NCBI RefSeq assembly: GCF_005671395.1
Contig: NZ_CP040428.1
Span: 4,722,185 to 4,786,184 of the forward strand
Origin: Jejubacter calystegiae
Lineage (GTDB): Bacteria > Pseudomonadota > Gammaproteobacteria > Enterobacterales > Enterobacteriaceae
Direction of reading: 5' to 3'
Length of the DNA stretch: 64,000 nucleotides
Positions 1 through 10,769 of the stretch are shown in pieces (the first letter of the stretch is position 1; the number at the start of each line of letters is the position of its first letter). Under the pieces are notes generated by a model, which was not told the DNA's origin, did not search any database, and saw only the letters and a program-made list of their open reading frames with translations. The translations under genes were made by a program, and so were the position numbers.

Positions 1-108
1 CCAGCCCCTTTTCCCGGTATGCTTTTGGCATTTGCGCGGTCTGTTGCGCGCCATTGATATCTTCATCCACTAACCAACGGCCAGGGGCCGCAGGATTACA
101 CCGGAATA

Positions 109-2781
109 ATGAGTCAATCTGACGCTATGAGCCCCAATAAATTTTCCCTTATGCCGGGCAGCATTACCCGCTTCTTTCTGCTATTGATCATCGTCCTTCT
201 GGTCTCTATGGGAGTGATGGTTCAGAGCTCCGTTAACGCCTGGCTGAAGAGTAAAAGTTATCAGGTCGCCGATATCACCCGGGCGCTGCATAAGCGGGTC
301 GATACCTGGCGCTACGCCACATGGCAAATCTACGACAATATCGCCACGCCGCCCTCTTCCGGCGAAGGCAGCGATAATTTGCAGGAAACCCGTCTGCGTC
401 AGGATGTCTGGTATCTGGAAAAGCCGCGCCGTAAGACGGAAGCACTGATTTTCGGCTCCCATGACAGCACTACACTGGAGATGACCCAGCGTATCTCCAG
501 CTATCTCGATACCCTGTGGGGCGCAGAATCTACCCCCTGGTCGATGTACTACCTTAATGGCCAGGACAACAGTTTGATCCTGGTATCCACGCTGCCGCTT
601 AAGGATCTCTCCACCGGGCTAAAAGAGTCCGGCGTCAGCAGTATTGTCGATTCACGACGGGCCGAAATGCTCCAGCAGGCTAACGCCCTGGACGAACGCG
701 AAAGCTTTTCGCCGCTGCGTCGTCTGGCATGGCAGAACGGCTACTACTTTACGCTGCGCACCACCTTTAACCAGCCGGGCCACCTGGCAACGGTGGTGGC
801 CTTCGATCTACCAATCAACGATCTGATCCCGCCGGGCATGCCGCTGGAAAACTTCCGGCTGGACCCGGATGATGACGCCGTCAGCGCCAGCGGACAGGAG
901 AAAGAGGCCAGGGACAGCGTAGCCGTCACCTTTAATGGCACCCGGCTGGAAATTGTGGCCCCGCTGACCAGCACCCACCTGAAGCTGGTCTGGCAGGTTC
1001 CCTTCGGTTCACTGTTAACCGACACCCTGCAGAACATCTTATTGCCCCTGCTGCTGAATATCGGCCTGCTGGCACTGGCGCTATTCGGTTACACCACCTT
1101 CCGCAACCCGGCGCCGCGCCAGGAAGAGAGCAGCGCCGCCAGCGGCGAACTGCAAACCCTGCGGGCGCTCAATGAAGAGATCGTCGCCCAGCTTCCTCTC
1201 GGGTTACTGGCCTGGGACCCGGAATCCCGCCGCACGCTAATCAGCAACCCGACGGCCGATCATCTGTTGCCCCATTTGAACCTGCAGAACATTGCCTCTA
1301 TGGCGGATCAGCATCAGGGGGTGATTCAGGCGACGGTCAACAACGAGCTTTACGAAATTCGCCTGTTCCGCAGCCAGATAGCCCCTCGCCTGCAGATCTT
1401 TGTGATTCGCGATCAGGACAAAGAGATTCTGGTGAACAAGAAACTGCGCCAGGCTCAGTTGCTGTATGAACGCAACCAGAGCGGACGCGCAGAGTTTATG
1501 AAGCACATCAGCAACGCGCTGAAGCGCCCGGTAAATCAGCTGGCGGATAAGGCAGCGATGCTTGCCGATGAACCACGCCGCGCTCTGGTGGATGATGCTC
1601 AACGCCTGGTGCGGCTGGTCGACGAAATTCAACTGGCGACGCTGCTGGAAGATGGCGGCTGGAAGCCGCATAACCAAAGTTTTACCCTGCAATCGTTGAT
1701 TGATGATGTAGTGCCGGAAGTACTGCCTGCCATTCGCCGCAAAGGGCTACAGCTGTTGACCAATAACTGCCTGGCGGCAAACGACGAGCGGCACGGCGAT
1801 CGCGAAGCCCTGCGTCAGATCCTGCTGATGCTGCTGCAATATGCCATCGTCACCACTCCTATCGGCAAGATTACTCTGGAGATCAGCGCCGAAGAGGGCT
1901 CAGAAGACCGCCTCCTGTTCCGGGTGATGGACACCGGGGAAGGGATCGCACGCGGCGAGATCGACAATCTGCACTTTCCGTTCCGCAATGCGACCAGCGA
2001 AGATGATTTCGACACGGCCGACGGCCTGACCTTCTGGCTGTGTAACCAACTGGCGCGCCAGTTGGACGGGCATCTCAATATTAAAACCCGGGAAGGACTG
2101 GGCACCCGTTACAGTCTGCACGTCAGCATGCCCCAACAGCTCAGCGAAACCACGGAAGAGCAGGATGAAGGCCTGCTGGACGATGTGATAGCCCTGGTGG
2201 ACATCACGGCGAACGAGGTCCGCAACATCGTGGTACGTAAGCTGGAAAGCTGGGGCGCCACCTGCGTCACGCCAGATGAAAAAACGACCAGTCAAGACTT
2301 TGATCTCTTTTTGACTGATAATCCGTCTAATCTTACAGATTCAGGCATACTTTTAAGCGATGATGAGCCAGGAATGCGGAAACTCGGCCCAGGCCAGTAC
2401 CGCGTTAACTTTAATATTAGTCATGCCATGCAGGAAGCAGTGCTACAACTAATAGAAGAGCAACTGGCACAGGAAACCGTAACTGAAACGGCATCGCCCA
2501 TCAGCGATGAAAGCGCTCAACTCCACGCCAGTGGCTATTACGCGCTCTTTGTCGATACAGTACCGGATGATGTAAAGAGGCTGTATACTGAGTCAGCAAC
2601 GGACGATTTTGCTTCGCTGGCACAGACGGCTCACCGCCTTAAAGGGGTGTTTGCCATGCTTAATCTGGTACCCGGCAAGCAGTTATGTGAAACGCTGGAA
2701 CATCATATTCGTGAGAAAGATGCGCCGGCCATAGAGAAATGTATCAGCGAGATTGACAGTTATGTCAAAAGTTTGCTGTAG
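109..2781 (+). CDS. rcsD: RcsD, phosphotransfer protein of the Rcs phosphorelay
   Basis: 890 aa, same length as the E. coli protein. Inner-membrane intermediary that passes phosphate from RcsC to RcsB during envelope stress. Visible: an N-terminal membrane segment (about residues 20-40), a periplasmic region, a second membrane segment near residues 305-325, a degenerate histidine-kinase-like core, and a C-terminal HPt domain with the phosphoacceptor His in 'AHRLKGVFAML' (about residue 842). rcsB follows 21 bp downstream on the same strand, so the two are probably co-transcribed. The start is the ATG giving MSQSDAMSP, aligned with E. coli; the ribosome-binding site in front of it is weak. Confidence 0.98.
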   Translation: MSQSDAMSPNKFSLMPGSITRFFLLLIIVLLVSMGVMVQSSVNAWLKSKSYQVADITRALHKRVDTWRYATWQIYDNIATPPSSGEGSDNLQETRLRQDVWYLEKPRRKTEALIFGSHDSTTLEMTQRISSYLDTLWGAESTPWSMYYLNGQDNSLILVSTLPLKDLSTGLKESGVSSIVDSRRAEMLQQANALDERESFSPLRRLAWQNGYYFTLRTTFNQPGHLATVVAFDLPINDLIPPGMPLENFRLDPDDDAVSASGQEKEARDSVAVTFNGTRLEIVAPLTSTHLKLVWQVPFGSLLTDTLQNILLPLLLNIGLLALALFGYTTFRNPAPRQEESSAASGELQTLRALNEEIVAQLPLGLLAWDPESRRTLISNPTADHLLPHLNLQNIASMADQHQGVIQATVNNELYEIRLFRSQIAPRLQIFVIRDQDKEILVNKKLRQAQLLYERNQSGRAEFMKHISNALKRPVNQLADKAAMLADEPRRALVDDAQRLVRLVDEIQLATLLEDGGWKPHNQSFTLQSLIDDVVPEVLPAIRRKGLQLLTNNCLAANDERHGDREALRQILLMLLQYAIVTTPIGKITLEISAEEGSEDRLLFRVMDTGEGIARGEIDNLHFPFRNATSEDDFDTADGLTFWLCNQLARQLDGHLNIKTREGLGTRYSLHVSMPQQLSETTEEQDEGLLDDVIALVDITANEVRNIVVRKLESWGATCVTPDEKTTSQDFDLFLTDNPSNLTDSGILLSDDEPGMRKLGPGQYRVNFNISHAMQEAVLQLIEEQLAQETVTETASPISDESAQLHASGYYALFVDTVPDDVKRLYTESATDDFASLAQTAHRLKGVFAMLNLVPGKQLCETLEHHIREKDAPAIEKCISEIDSYVKSLL

Positions 2782-2802
2782 CATAGCAAGGTAGCCTATT
2801 AC

Positions 2803-3453
2803 ATGAACAACATGAACGTAATTATTGCCGACGATCATCCGATCGTACTGTTTGGCATCCGCAAGTCTCTTGAGCAGATTGAGTGGGTGAACGTTGTCGG
2901 TGAGTTTGAAGATTCCACAGCTTTAATCAACAACCTGCCGAAACTTGACGCGCATGTGCTGATCACCGATCTCTCCATGCCGGGCGATAAATATGGCGAT
3001 GGCATTACGCTCATTAAGTACATCAAGCGCCACTTCCCTAATCTTTCGATCATCGTTCTGACGATGAACAACAACCCGGCTATTCTCAGCGCCGTGCTGG
3101 ATCTGGATATCGAAGGGATCGTCCTTAAGCAAGGCGCCCCGACCGATCTGCCGAAGGCTCTGGCCGCGCTGCAAAAAGGGAAGAAGTTTACCCCGGAGAG
3201 CGTTTCCCGCCTGCTGGAAAAAATCAGCGCCGGCGGCTATGGCGACAAGCGTCTCTCTCCGAAGGAGAGCGAGGTACTGCGCCTGTTCGCCGAGGGCTTC
3301 CTGGTCACGGAGATTGCCCGCAAGCTGAACCGCAGTATTAAAACCATCAGTAGCCAGAAGAAATCGGCCATGATGAAGCTGGGCGTTGATAACGACATCG
3401 CCCTGCTGAACTATCTCTCTTCGGTCAGCCTGACGCCCGCCGATAAAGAGTAA
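2803..3453 (+). CDS. rcsB: RcsB, response regulator of the Rcs system
   Basis: 216 aa and almost identical to E. coli RcsB. Cytoplasmic transcription factor controlling capsule, motility, division and stress genes, alone or with RcsA and other partners. The receiver domain covers residues 1-125, with acidic pocket D10/D11 and phosphoacceptor D56 in 'ITDLSMPG'. A LuxR/FixJ-type helix-turn-helix lies at about residues 145-205 ('LSPKESEVLRLFAEGF', 'SIKTISSQKKSAM'). It lies downstream of rcsD and converges on rcsC, with a bidirectional terminator between them. Confidence 0.99.
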   Translation: MNNMNVIIADDHPIVLFGIRKSLEQIEWVNVVGEFEDSTALINNLPKLDAHVLITDLSMPGDKYGDGITLIKYIKRHFPNLSIIVLTMNNNPAILSAVLDLDIEGIVLKQGAPTDLPKALAALQKGKKFTPESVSRLLEKISAGGYGDKRLSPKESEVLRLFAEGFLVTEIARKLNRSIKTISSQKKSAMMKLGVDNDIALLNYLSSVSLTPADKE

Positions 3454-3467
3454 CAACATGCTCCGGT

Positions 3468-3497
3468 AAAAAAGCTCTCCTTACGGAGAGCTTTTTT
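3468..3497. terminator. Bidirectional terminator between rcsB and rcsC
   Basis: Perfect inverted repeat: a run of A followed by GCTCTCC, a TTAC loop, then GGAGAGC followed by a run of T. U-tracts are available on both strands, so it can end both convergent transcripts. It overlaps the rcsC stop codon by two bases. Confidence 0.95.
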
Positions 3498-6339
3498 ATT
3501 CCCGGGTACTACGCACCCGCTCAGCATAAAGCGCCAGGGTCTGCCTGATAATATCCAGCGTCACCGGCTTCGACAGGCAGCTATCCATTCCCGACTCAAT
3601 GCAGCGCTGCTTCTCTTCCGCCAGCGCATTCGCCGTTACCCCAACCACCGGCAGCGTCAACCCCAGCTGGCGAATTCGCTGAGTCAGACGATAGCCGTCC
3701 ATATTGGGCATATTGACGTCGCTGAGGACGATATCGATATGGTTCTTGCTCAAAACATTCAGCGCATCCACCCCGTCGTTAGCGGTCAGACACGGATAGC
3801 CCAGCAAGGCCAGCTGATCCGCCAGCAGGCGGCGGTTAATCGGATGATCGTCCACCACCAGAATCATCATATCGTCATTCTGCTCGCGAATGGTATCCGG
3901 TGCCGGTAGCTCCGGCGCCCCCCCCTCGTGCTGCACCTCTACGCTAAAGATACGGCCCAACAGCGCAACCAGTTCATGGGGCGAGGAGACGCTGTGAATC
4001 CAGCAGCCCGGGACACGCTCCAGCGGCGCGCCAATATGGCGCCGACAGAAGACCACCTGCGCCCTGCCCGCCCACTGATTATGCGGATCGTCGTCCACCA
4101 GTAGCACGTCCTCTTCGCCCGGCGTTTCGCCGTTATAGCGCTGGACCGGAATGCCGTGGCGTCCGAGCAGTCGCTCCAGATAGTGGTACAGTGAAGCGTT
4201 GCGCACCGCCAGCCAGCAACAGCTCTTTTCCAGTGCCTCAATGCCCTCTGGCATCAAAAAGCGCGCGTCATACAGCGGAATACGGATGGTGAACTGACTG
4301 CCAATGCCAGGCTCTGAATCCACCGCGATATCACCATCCATCATGCCGACCAGTTTTTCACAAATCGCCAGCCCCAGACCGGTTCCCTGGAAGTTGCGCT
4401 GTACGCCGGTACCCACCTGGAAGAAGGGGTCGAACAGACGCACCACCTCTTTAGCGGCGATTCCCAACCCGGTATCGCGAACCCGGAAACGCAGATAGCA
4501 GTCATCCACCGAGACGTGAAGAATAATGCAGCCCACGTCGGTAAACTTGATTGCGTTACTTAACAGATTGGAGATCACCTGCTGCAGACGCATCGGGTCA
4601 CCACGCAGCACCAGCGGGACATCCGGTTCAATAAAGCAGTAGAGCCCGAGCTGCTTACGCACCACCAGCGGCAGATAGTTGGCCGTCACGTGGCTCATCA
4701 CCTCACGCGGCGAAAACTCGCGCGGTTCGATCTTCAACTGCTCCGATTCGATTTTGGAGAAGTCGAGGATATCGCTGATAATTTTCAGTAGCAGGCTGGA
4801 GGAGTTATTCATCGCCGTGACCAGCCGATCGACCCCTTTCGGCAGCTCCCGGGTCTGTAACAGATCCAGGTTACCGATAATACCGTACAGCGGGGTACGC
4901 AGTTCGTGGCTGACCGTCGCCAGGAACATCGACTTCGACTGACTGGCCTGCTCCGCCGCCTGGGCCATCTCCTGCAGGGATTCTTCCATCTTCACGCGGG
5001 CGCTGACGTCTACCAGCACGCAGATCGCCACATTCTCGTTGCGATAGCGCGAATGTACGAAGCTTATCTGTAGATTGGTACTGTCGCTGGTCAGCACGTC
5101 CACGAAGTTGACCTGCTGGCCGCAGATAATCTGGGTCAGGCGCTGCCTGTCTTCTGGCGTCAGCATATTCAGGTAGTTGTGAGCCAGCTCGTTACTGATG
5201 ATATTGGTGCCGTCCTGGGTACGCAAAATGCAGATCCCCACCGGCGCCGAGGCGACGATCTTACGGTTAAACTGTTCGTGCTCTTCCAGACGCTGGGCGT
5301 CGGATTCCGCCGGAATAAAGATCCGCCGCTCGTACAGGCGGGCCAGGGTAAAGAGTACGATCCCCACCAGCACATTGAGCAGCACCGCATTCAGAATCAG
5401 CATCCGGATGCGCTCCAGCACCATATCCACCGGCACCGAATAGATCACGCTCAGTGAAGAAGGTGGCAGATTCTTTTTCAGGATCAGCTCTTTAAAGCCG
5501 GAGGTATAGCCAAACCAGGCGCGCTCCTGCACCCAGCGGCTGTCTGGCACAATAGCGCTATCGCCGGTGAGTGAAAACAGCGGATGACCGTTTTCATCCA
5601 GTACGGTAACCCCCATCGGCAGACTGCCCGGCGTAAAGAAGTTTTCCATCCGGATGGTCTGCTCCACGCCCAGCAGCGCCTGCAGGCGGTTCGCCAGATA
5701 AACCGGCGTCAGAGTATAGAAATAGCCGATCCCCGGGCGCGGTCCCTGGCTTATCCAGTACAGACTGTTGGACTGTTCATTTTGCGGGGTATTACGATAC
5801 TTCAGCACCTTATCGTGCAGGGATTTCAGCGCCCCTTCGCGCTCCAGTGGCAAGTTTCGTAGCCCGAAATCCGCCATGCACTGGCTGTCGCCGCCGACCA
5901 GAAATACCCGATTAAGATCGTAAGCGGCCGAAAAATTTTCCCGCCAGTAGCGCAGGAACCAGGCCAACGACTGCAGCGAACCACGCCAGGTGTTGCCCAG
6001 CGCCGAGCAGTCAGAATCCGCAAACAGCGGCACAAAATTGGGCGTCTGAACGGTTTCATCGTCGCTGTTGTGGAGCGGCGGCTGCCGGGCGCCTTCCAGA
6101 CGGTTTTCGGTAATGTATTTCAGTTCCTTCATGACATCCGAGGTGCGCTGGATATAGCGCTGGGCCTGATCGAAGCTCAGATTAAATTCGCGGCGAATCT
6201 CCGACTCTTTCTCATGCAGCGCATTCACGATGTAAAATACCGAGAACAGCGCGATCAGTAACCAGAGCAGCAGCGCCAGCGCGCGAAACAGATAGCGAGA
6301 AACTTTCAGCGTGGTGCGAAAGGAGACAAAATATTTCAA
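3496..6339 (-). CDS. rcsC: RcsC, hybrid sensor histidine kinase
   Basis: 947 aa from a TTG start; E. coli RcsC is 949 aa. Inner-membrane hybrid kinase at the head of the Rcs relay. Order: membrane segment at residues 20-40, periplasmic domain, second membrane segment near residue 315, PAS/linker, kinase core with phospho-His in 'SHELRTPLYG', ATPase motifs including 'GTGLGLAICEKL', an ABL domain, and a C-terminal receiver with phospho-Asp in 'VLSDVNMPNMDG'. The TTG start (coding LKYFVSFRTTLK) is chosen because homology to E. coli begins exactly there; the 40 upstream open codons resemble nothing in the family. Confidence 0.96.
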   Translation of the reverse strand: MKYFVSFRTTLKVSRYLFRALALLLWLLIALFSVFYIVNALHEKESEIRREFNLSFDQAQRYIQRTSDVMKELKYITENRLEGARQPPLHNSDDETVQTPNFVPLFADSDCSALGNTWRGSLQSLAWFLRYWRENFSAAYDLNRVFLVGGDSQCMADFGLRNLPLEREGALKSLHDKVLKYRNTPQNEQSNSLYWISQGPRPGIGYFYTLTPVYLANRLQALLGVEQTIRMENFFTPGSLPMGVTVLDENGHPLFSLTGDSAIVPDSRWVQERAWFGYTSGFKELILKKNLPPSSLSVIYSVPVDMVLERIRMLILNAVLLNVLVGIVLFTLARLYERRIFIPAESDAQRLEEHEQFNRKIVASAPVGICILRTQDGTNIISNELAHNYLNMLTPEDRQRLTQIICGQQVNFVDVLTSDSTNLQISFVHSRYRNENVAICVLVDVSARVKMEESLQEMAQAAEQASQSKSMFLATVSHELRTPLYGIIGNLDLLQTRELPKGVDRLVTAMNNSSSLLLKIISDILDFSKIESEQLKIEPREFSPREVMSHVTANYLPLVVRKQLGLYCFIEPDVPLVLRGDPMRLQQVISNLLSNAIKFTDVGCIILHVSVDDCYLRFRVRDTGLGIAAKEVVRLFDPFFQVGTGVQRNFQGTGLGLAICEKLVGMMDGDIAVDSEPGIGSQFTIRIPLYDARFLMPEGIEALEKSCCWLAVRNASLYHYLERLLGRHGIPVQRYNGETPGEEDVLLVDDDPHNQWAGRAQVVFCRRHIGAPLERVPGCWIHSVSSPHELVALLGRIFSVEVQHEGGAPELPAPDTIREQNDDMMILVVDDHPINRRLLADQLALLGYPCLTANDGVDALNVLSKNHIDIVLSDVNMPNMDGYRLTQRIRQLGLTLPVVGVTANALAEEKQRCIESGMDSCLSKPVTLDIIRQTLALYAERVRSTRE

Positions 6340-6583
6340 AGCGGCCCCGGCGTCCTTAATACCTCTGGAGGAATGCGGATAAGGTATCCGCAAACGCCTT
6401 CTCCCGCAACGCCAGGACTCCCATTCCTGTGGCCGATTTACTTTGCCGCCTGTCGACAAAGCCCGCCTGAATCACACAATTAATAAAACAGTCTTTAACC
6501 ATTAATTAACATTTACCACGCTGCATCCCATACGTGGCCCGCAGTCAGGCGCCGCTTTTCAGCAAACTGACAGGAGAAACCTG

Positions 6584-7906
6584 ATGCCCGGGCGTATTTC
6601 ATACCTGATGACGCGTCTGGTCAGCCGCTGGCTGCCCGATCCGCTCATTTTCGCCATGCTGTTAACCCTGCAGGTCTTTGGGCTGGCGCTATGGCTGACC
6701 CCCGTCACACCGGTTTCGCTGGTAGGCATGTGGGGCGACGGTTTCTGGAATCTGCTGGAGTTCAGCATGCAGATGGCGCTGATTGTAGTGACCGGCCACG
6801 CGCTGGCCAGCTCCGGCCCGGTCAGGCGCCTGTTGCGCAGCACCGCATCGCTGGCAAAAACGCCGACCCAGGGTGTGATGCTGGTCACCTTCTTCGGCTC
6901 CGTCGCCTGTATCATCAACTGGGGATTCGGACTGGTGGTCGGCGCCATGTTCGCCCGGGAAGTCGCGCGGCGGGTAGCGGGTTCCCATTATCCGTTGCTG
7001 ATCGCCTGCGCCTATATCGGTTTTCTGACCTGGGGCGGCGGTTTTTCCGGTTCGATGCCGCTGCTGGCGGCAACACCCGGTAATCCGGTGGAGCACATCG
7101 TCGGCCTGATACCGGTCAGTCAGACGCTGTTTACCGGTTTTAATCTGTTTATCACCCTGGCACTGATTGTGGTGATGCCGCTGGTGACCCGGATGATGAT
7201 GCCCGCGCCGCACCAGGTGGTAACCATCGATCCCGAACTGCTGCGTGAAGAGGCCCCGACCCGCAAGACCCTGGCTACCGACGCGACTCCTGCCGAACGT
7301 CTGGAAGAGAGCCGCCTGCTGGCGCTGATTATCGGCGCGCTCGGTATCGCCTTTCTGGTTATCTGGTTTATCGGCCACGGCTTTAACATCACGATCGACA
7401 CCGTCAATCTGATGTTTATGATTGCCGGACTGCTGCTGCACGGCACGCCAATGGCCTATATGCGTGCCGCCGTCGTGGCGGCGCGCAGCACTGCCGGGAT
7501 CCTGATTCAGTTCCCCTTCTATGCCGGTATTCAACTGATGATGGAACACTCCGGCCTCGGCGGCCTGATTACCGAATTTTTTATTCGGATCTCCAGTCAG
7601 GACACCTTTCCACTGATGACCTTTTTTAGCTCGGCATTAATCAATTTCGCGGTACCTTCCGGCGGCGGCCACTGGGTGATTCAGGGCCCCTTTGTGATGC
7701 AGGCCGCTCAGGAGCTGGGCGCTGATATGGGCAAATCAGTAATGGCTATCGCCTATGGAGAACAGTGGATGAATATGGCTCAGCCATTCTGGGCGCTGCC
7801 TGCGCTGGCCATTGCCGGGCTGGGAGTGCGCGATATCATGGGGTTCTGTATGACCGCCCTGCTCTTCTCAGCGCCGCTCTTTATTATCGGCCTGCTGCTG
7901 TTCTGA
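6584..7906 (+). CDS. atoE: AtoE, short-chain fatty acid transporter
   Basis: 440 aa, same length as E. coli AtoE and highly similar from end to end. Polytopic inner-membrane carrier of the AtoE family for short-chain fatty acids such as acetoacetate and butyrate. Hydrophobic segments fill the protein; conserved family stretches are 'NWGFGLVVGAMF', 'GFLTWGGGFSGSMPLLA' and 'AVPSGGGHWVIQGPF'. A good ribosome-binding site (AGGAG) precedes the ATG. In E. coli it belongs to atoDAEB next to atoSC; here the CoA-transferase, thiolase and two-component genes are all missing and the gene stands alone between rcsC and gyrA, so its substrate must be activated elsewhere. Confidence 0.93.
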   Translation: MPGRISYLMTRLVSRWLPDPLIFAMLLTLQVFGLALWLTPVTPVSLVGMWGDGFWNLLEFSMQMALIVVTGHALASSGPVRRLLRSTASLAKTPTQGVMLVTFFGSVACIINWGFGLVVGAMFAREVARRVAGSHYPLLIACAYIGFLTWGGGFSGSMPLLAATPGNPVEHIVGLIPVSQTLFTGFNLFITLALIVVMPLVTRMMMPAPHQVVTIDPELLREEAPTRKTLATDATPAERLEESRLLALIIGALGIAFLVIWFIGHGFNITIDTVNLMFMIAGLLLHGTPMAYMRAAVVAARSTAGILIQFPFYAGIQLMMEHSGLGGLITEFFIRISSQDTFPLMTFFSSALINFAVPSGGGHWVIQGPFVMQAAQELGADMGKSVMAIAYGEQWMNMAQPFWALPALAIAGLGVRDIMGFCMTALLFSAPLFIIGLLLF

Positions 7907-7921
7907 ACGCGCGTATAAAAA

Positions 7922-7949
7922 AAACCGGCCAGGTCTCCCCGGCCGGTTT
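7922..7949. terminator. Bidirectional terminator between atoE and gyrA
   Basis: Inverted repeat AAACCGGCC / GGCCGGTTT with a 10-base loop, preceded by additional A residues. It sits between the convergent atoE and gyrA stop codons. Confidence 0.9.
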
Positions 7950-7968
7950 ATCACGTCAACTAAACCAA

Positions 7969-10611
7969 TCAGGCGTTATCATCGCCTTCGGCATCAGCGT
8001 CATCATCGCTGTCGGTTTCCGGCGCGATTTCATCTTCGCCTTCCGCCACGCTACCGTCGATAGCGTCCAGCTCTTCGTCATCCACCGGCTCAGCCACGCG
8101 CTGCAGACCCACTACGTTTTCATCTTCCGCGGTACGGATCAGAATCACGCCCTGGGTATTACGGCCCACGATGCTCACTTCGGAAACCCGGGTACGCACC
8201 AGGGTACCGGCATCGGTGATCATCATGATCTGGTCGCAGTCATCCACCTGAACCGCGCCCACCACGTGACCGTTACGCTCGGTCACCTTGATAGAGATAA
8301 CCCCCTGAGTGGCGCGGGACTTGGTCGGATACTCGCTCACGGCAGTACGCTTACCGTAGCCGTTCTGCGTGACGGTCAGGATAGCCCCTTCGCCGCGCGG
8401 AACAATCAGCGATACCACACGGTCGCCTTCGGCAAGCTTAATGCCGCGTACGCCGGTAGCGGTACGACCCATGGCGCGCACGGCGTCTTCTTTAAAGCGC
8501 ACCACTTTACCGTGAGCGGAGAGCAGCATCACTTCGTCGCTGCCATCGGTCAGGTTCACGCCAATCAGTTCGTCGCCATCGTTCAGATTCACGGCGATGA
8601 TACCGGCACTACGCGGACGGCTGAACTCGGTCAGGGCAGTTTTCTTCACGGTACCGCTGGCGGTTGCCATAAAGACGTTGACCCCTTCCTCGTATTCACG
8701 CACCGGCAGAATGGCGGTAATACGTTCGTCCGCTTCCAGCGGCAGCAGGTTGACGATAGGTCGACCACGGGCACCGCGGCTGGCTTCCGGTAGCTGATAG
8801 ACCTTCATCCAGTACAGACGACCGCGGCTGGAGAAGCAGAGGATGGTGTCGTGGGTGTTGGCCACCAGCAGCCTGTCGATAAAGTCCTCTTCCTTTATAC
8901 GGGCAGCAGATTTGCCCTTACCGCCGCGACGCTGAGCTTCGTAATCGGTAAGCGGCTGATACTTCACATAGCCCTGATGAGACAGGGTGACGACCACATC
9001 TTCCTGGCTTATCAGGTCTTCGATGTTGATGTCGGCGCTGTTGGCGGTGATTTCGGTACGGCGGTTGTCGCCGAACTGATCGCGAATCAGCTCCAGCTCT
9101 TCACGAATCACTTCCATCAGGCGCTCGGCACTGCCAAGGATGTGCAGCAGTTCGGCAATCTGTTCCAGCAGCTCTTTATATTCGTCGAGCAGCTTTTCGT
9201 GCTCCAGGCCGGTCAGTTTCTGCAGACGCAGATCCAGAATCGCCTGAGCCTGCTGTTCGGTCAGATGATATTTACCGTCACGAATACCATATTCCGGCTC
9301 CAGCCATTCGGGGCGTGCCGCGTCGTCGCCAGCGCGCTCCAGCATGGCGGAGACATTACCCAGATCCCAGGCTTTCGCGATAAGACCCGCTTTGGCTTCG
9401 GCCGGGTTCGGCGCCCGGCGAATCAGTTCGATGATCGGGTCGATATTGGCCAGGGCGATCGCCAGACCTTCCAGGATATGCGCACGATCGCGGGCCTTAC
9501 GCAGTTCGAAAATGGTACGGCGGGTCACCACTTCGCGGCGGTGACGGACGAAGGCTTCCAGTATCTCCTTCAGGGCCATGATCTTCGGCTGACCGTGGTG
9601 CAGCGCGACCATGTTGATCCCGAAAGAGACCTGAAGCTGAGTCTGGGAGTAAAGGTTGTTCAGCACCACTTCACCCACGGCATCGCGTTTCACTTCAATA
9701 ACGATGCGCATCCCGTCTTTATCGGATTCGTCGCGCAGGGCGCTGATCCCTTCGACGCGCTTATCTTTTACCAGTTCGGCGATCTTTTCGATCAGGCGCG
9801 CTTTGTTAACCTGGTAGGGAATCTCGTGAACGATGATGGTTTCACGCCCGGTTTTCGCGTCGGTTTCCACTTCCGCGCGCGCGCGAATGTAGATCTTACC
9901 GCGACCGGTACGGTAGGCCTCTTCGATCCCGCGGCGGCCGTTGATAATGGCGGCGGTGGGAAAGTCCGGCCCGGGGATGTGCTCCATCAGCCCTTCAACG
10001 CTGATGTCTTCATCATCTATATAGGCCAGGCAGCCGTTAATGACTTCGGTCAGGTTGTGAGGCGGAATGTTGGTCGCCATCCCCACCGCGATACCGGAAG
10101 AGCCGTTAACCAGCAGGTTAGGGATCTTAGTCGGCATCACATCAGGAATTTTCTCGGTACCGTCGTAGTTATCCACGTAGTCGACGGTATCTTTTTCCAG
10201 ATCGGCCATCAGCTCATGGGCGATCTTCGCCAGGCGAATCTCGGTATAACGCATCGCTGCCGCGGAGTCGCCGTCAATGGAGCCGAAGTTACCCTGGCCA
10301 TCGACCAGGGTATAGCGCAGGGAGAAAGGCTGCGCCATACGAACAATGGTGTCATAAACAGCGGAATCGCCGTGGGGATGGTATTTACCGATTACGTCAC
10401 CAACGACACGGGCCGACTTTTTGTAGGCTTTGTTCCAGTCATTTCCCAGTACGTTCATGGCGTACAGGACGCGACGGTGAACCGGTTTGAGGCCATCGCG
10501 GACGTCCGGCAGTGCACGGCCAACAATGACCGACATCGCGTAGTCCAGGTAAGAGTTCTTAAGCTCTTCCTCAATATTGACCGGTGTAATTTCTCTGGCA
10601 AGGTCGCTCAT
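7969..10611 (-). CDS. gyrA: DNA gyrase subunit A
   Basis: 880 aa (E. coli 875). Breakage-reunion subunit of the A2B2 gyrase that introduces negative supercoils. N-terminal winged-helix/tower region with the catalytic Tyr in '[14 protein letters not shown]' context, then a C-terminal beta-pinwheel with the GyrA box ('QRRGGKG'), and a long acidic tail rich in D and E. The quinolone-resistance region reads [15 protein letters not shown], with wild-type Ser83 and Asp87. The start ([12 protein letters not shown]) matches E. coli; the 14 upstream codons in frame are not conserved. Confidence 0.99.
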   Translation of the reverse strand: MSDLAREITPVNIEEELKNSYLDYAMSVIVGRALPDVRDGLKPVHRRVLYAMNVLGNDWNKAYKKSARVVGDVIGKYHPHGDSAVYDTIVRMAQPFSLRYTLVDGQGNFGSIDGDSAAAMRYTEIRLAKIAHELMADLEKDTVDYVDNYDGTEKIPDVMPTKIPNLLVNGSSGIAVGMATNIPPHNLTEVINGCLAYIDDEDISVEGLMEHIPGPDFPTAAIINGRRGIEEAYRTGRGKIYIRARAEVETDAKTGRETIIVHEIPYQVNKARLIEKIAELVKDKRVEGISALRDESDKDGMRIVIEVKRDAVGEVVLNNLYSQTQLQVSFGINMVALHHGQPKIMALKEILEAFVRHRREVVTRRTIFELRKARDRAHILEGLAIALANIDPIIELIRRAPNPAEAKAGLIAKAWDLGNVSAMLERAGDDAARPEWLEPEYGIRDGKYHLTEQQAQAILDLRLQKLTGLEHEKLLDEYKELLEQIAELLHILGSAERLMEVIREELELIRDQFGDNRRTEITANSADINIEDLISQEDVVVTLSHQGYVKYQPLTDYEAQRRGGKGKSAARIKEEDFIDRLLVANTHDTILCFSSRGRLYWMKVYQLPEASRGARGRPIVNLLPLEADERITAILPVREYEEGVNVFMATASGTVKKTALTEFSRPRSAGIIAVNLNDGDELIGVNLTDGSDEVMLLSAHGKVVRFKEDAVRAMGRTATGVRGIKLAEGDRVVSLIVPRGEGAILTVTQNGYGKRTAVSEYPTKSRATQGVISIKVTERNGHVVGAVQVDDCDQIMMITDAGTLVRTRVSEVSIVGRNTQGVILIRTAEDENVVGLQRVAEPVDDEELDAIDGSVAEGEDEIAPETDSDDDADAEGDDNA

Positions 10612-10769
10612 GTAACCGCTATCCCTCTGTTGTATCCCGGATTTAAAGGTCAAAAATTATAACACAGCCCTGGCGGCTCAGGTAAGCAGGATAGCGCTCT
10701 CCCGGCGCTTTATTCAGGCGCCCGGCCTGATATACTCGCTTTTACAACAAAGAAGGAGTGTGAACCGCC

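Noticed and set aside
1-108. Short open frames before rcsD
   Set aside because: None resembles a known protein end and the stretch looks like the rcsD upstream region; too little sequence to judge.
6520-6583. Sigma-54 promoter before atoE, as in E. coli ato
   Set aside because: No convincing TGGC-N8-TGC spacing; the closest match departs at key positions.
8851-10662. Very long open frame on the plus strand opposite gyrA (about 600 codons)
   Set aside because: It is the antisense shadow of a highly conserved, GC-rich gene; no family resemblance and no ribosome-binding site.
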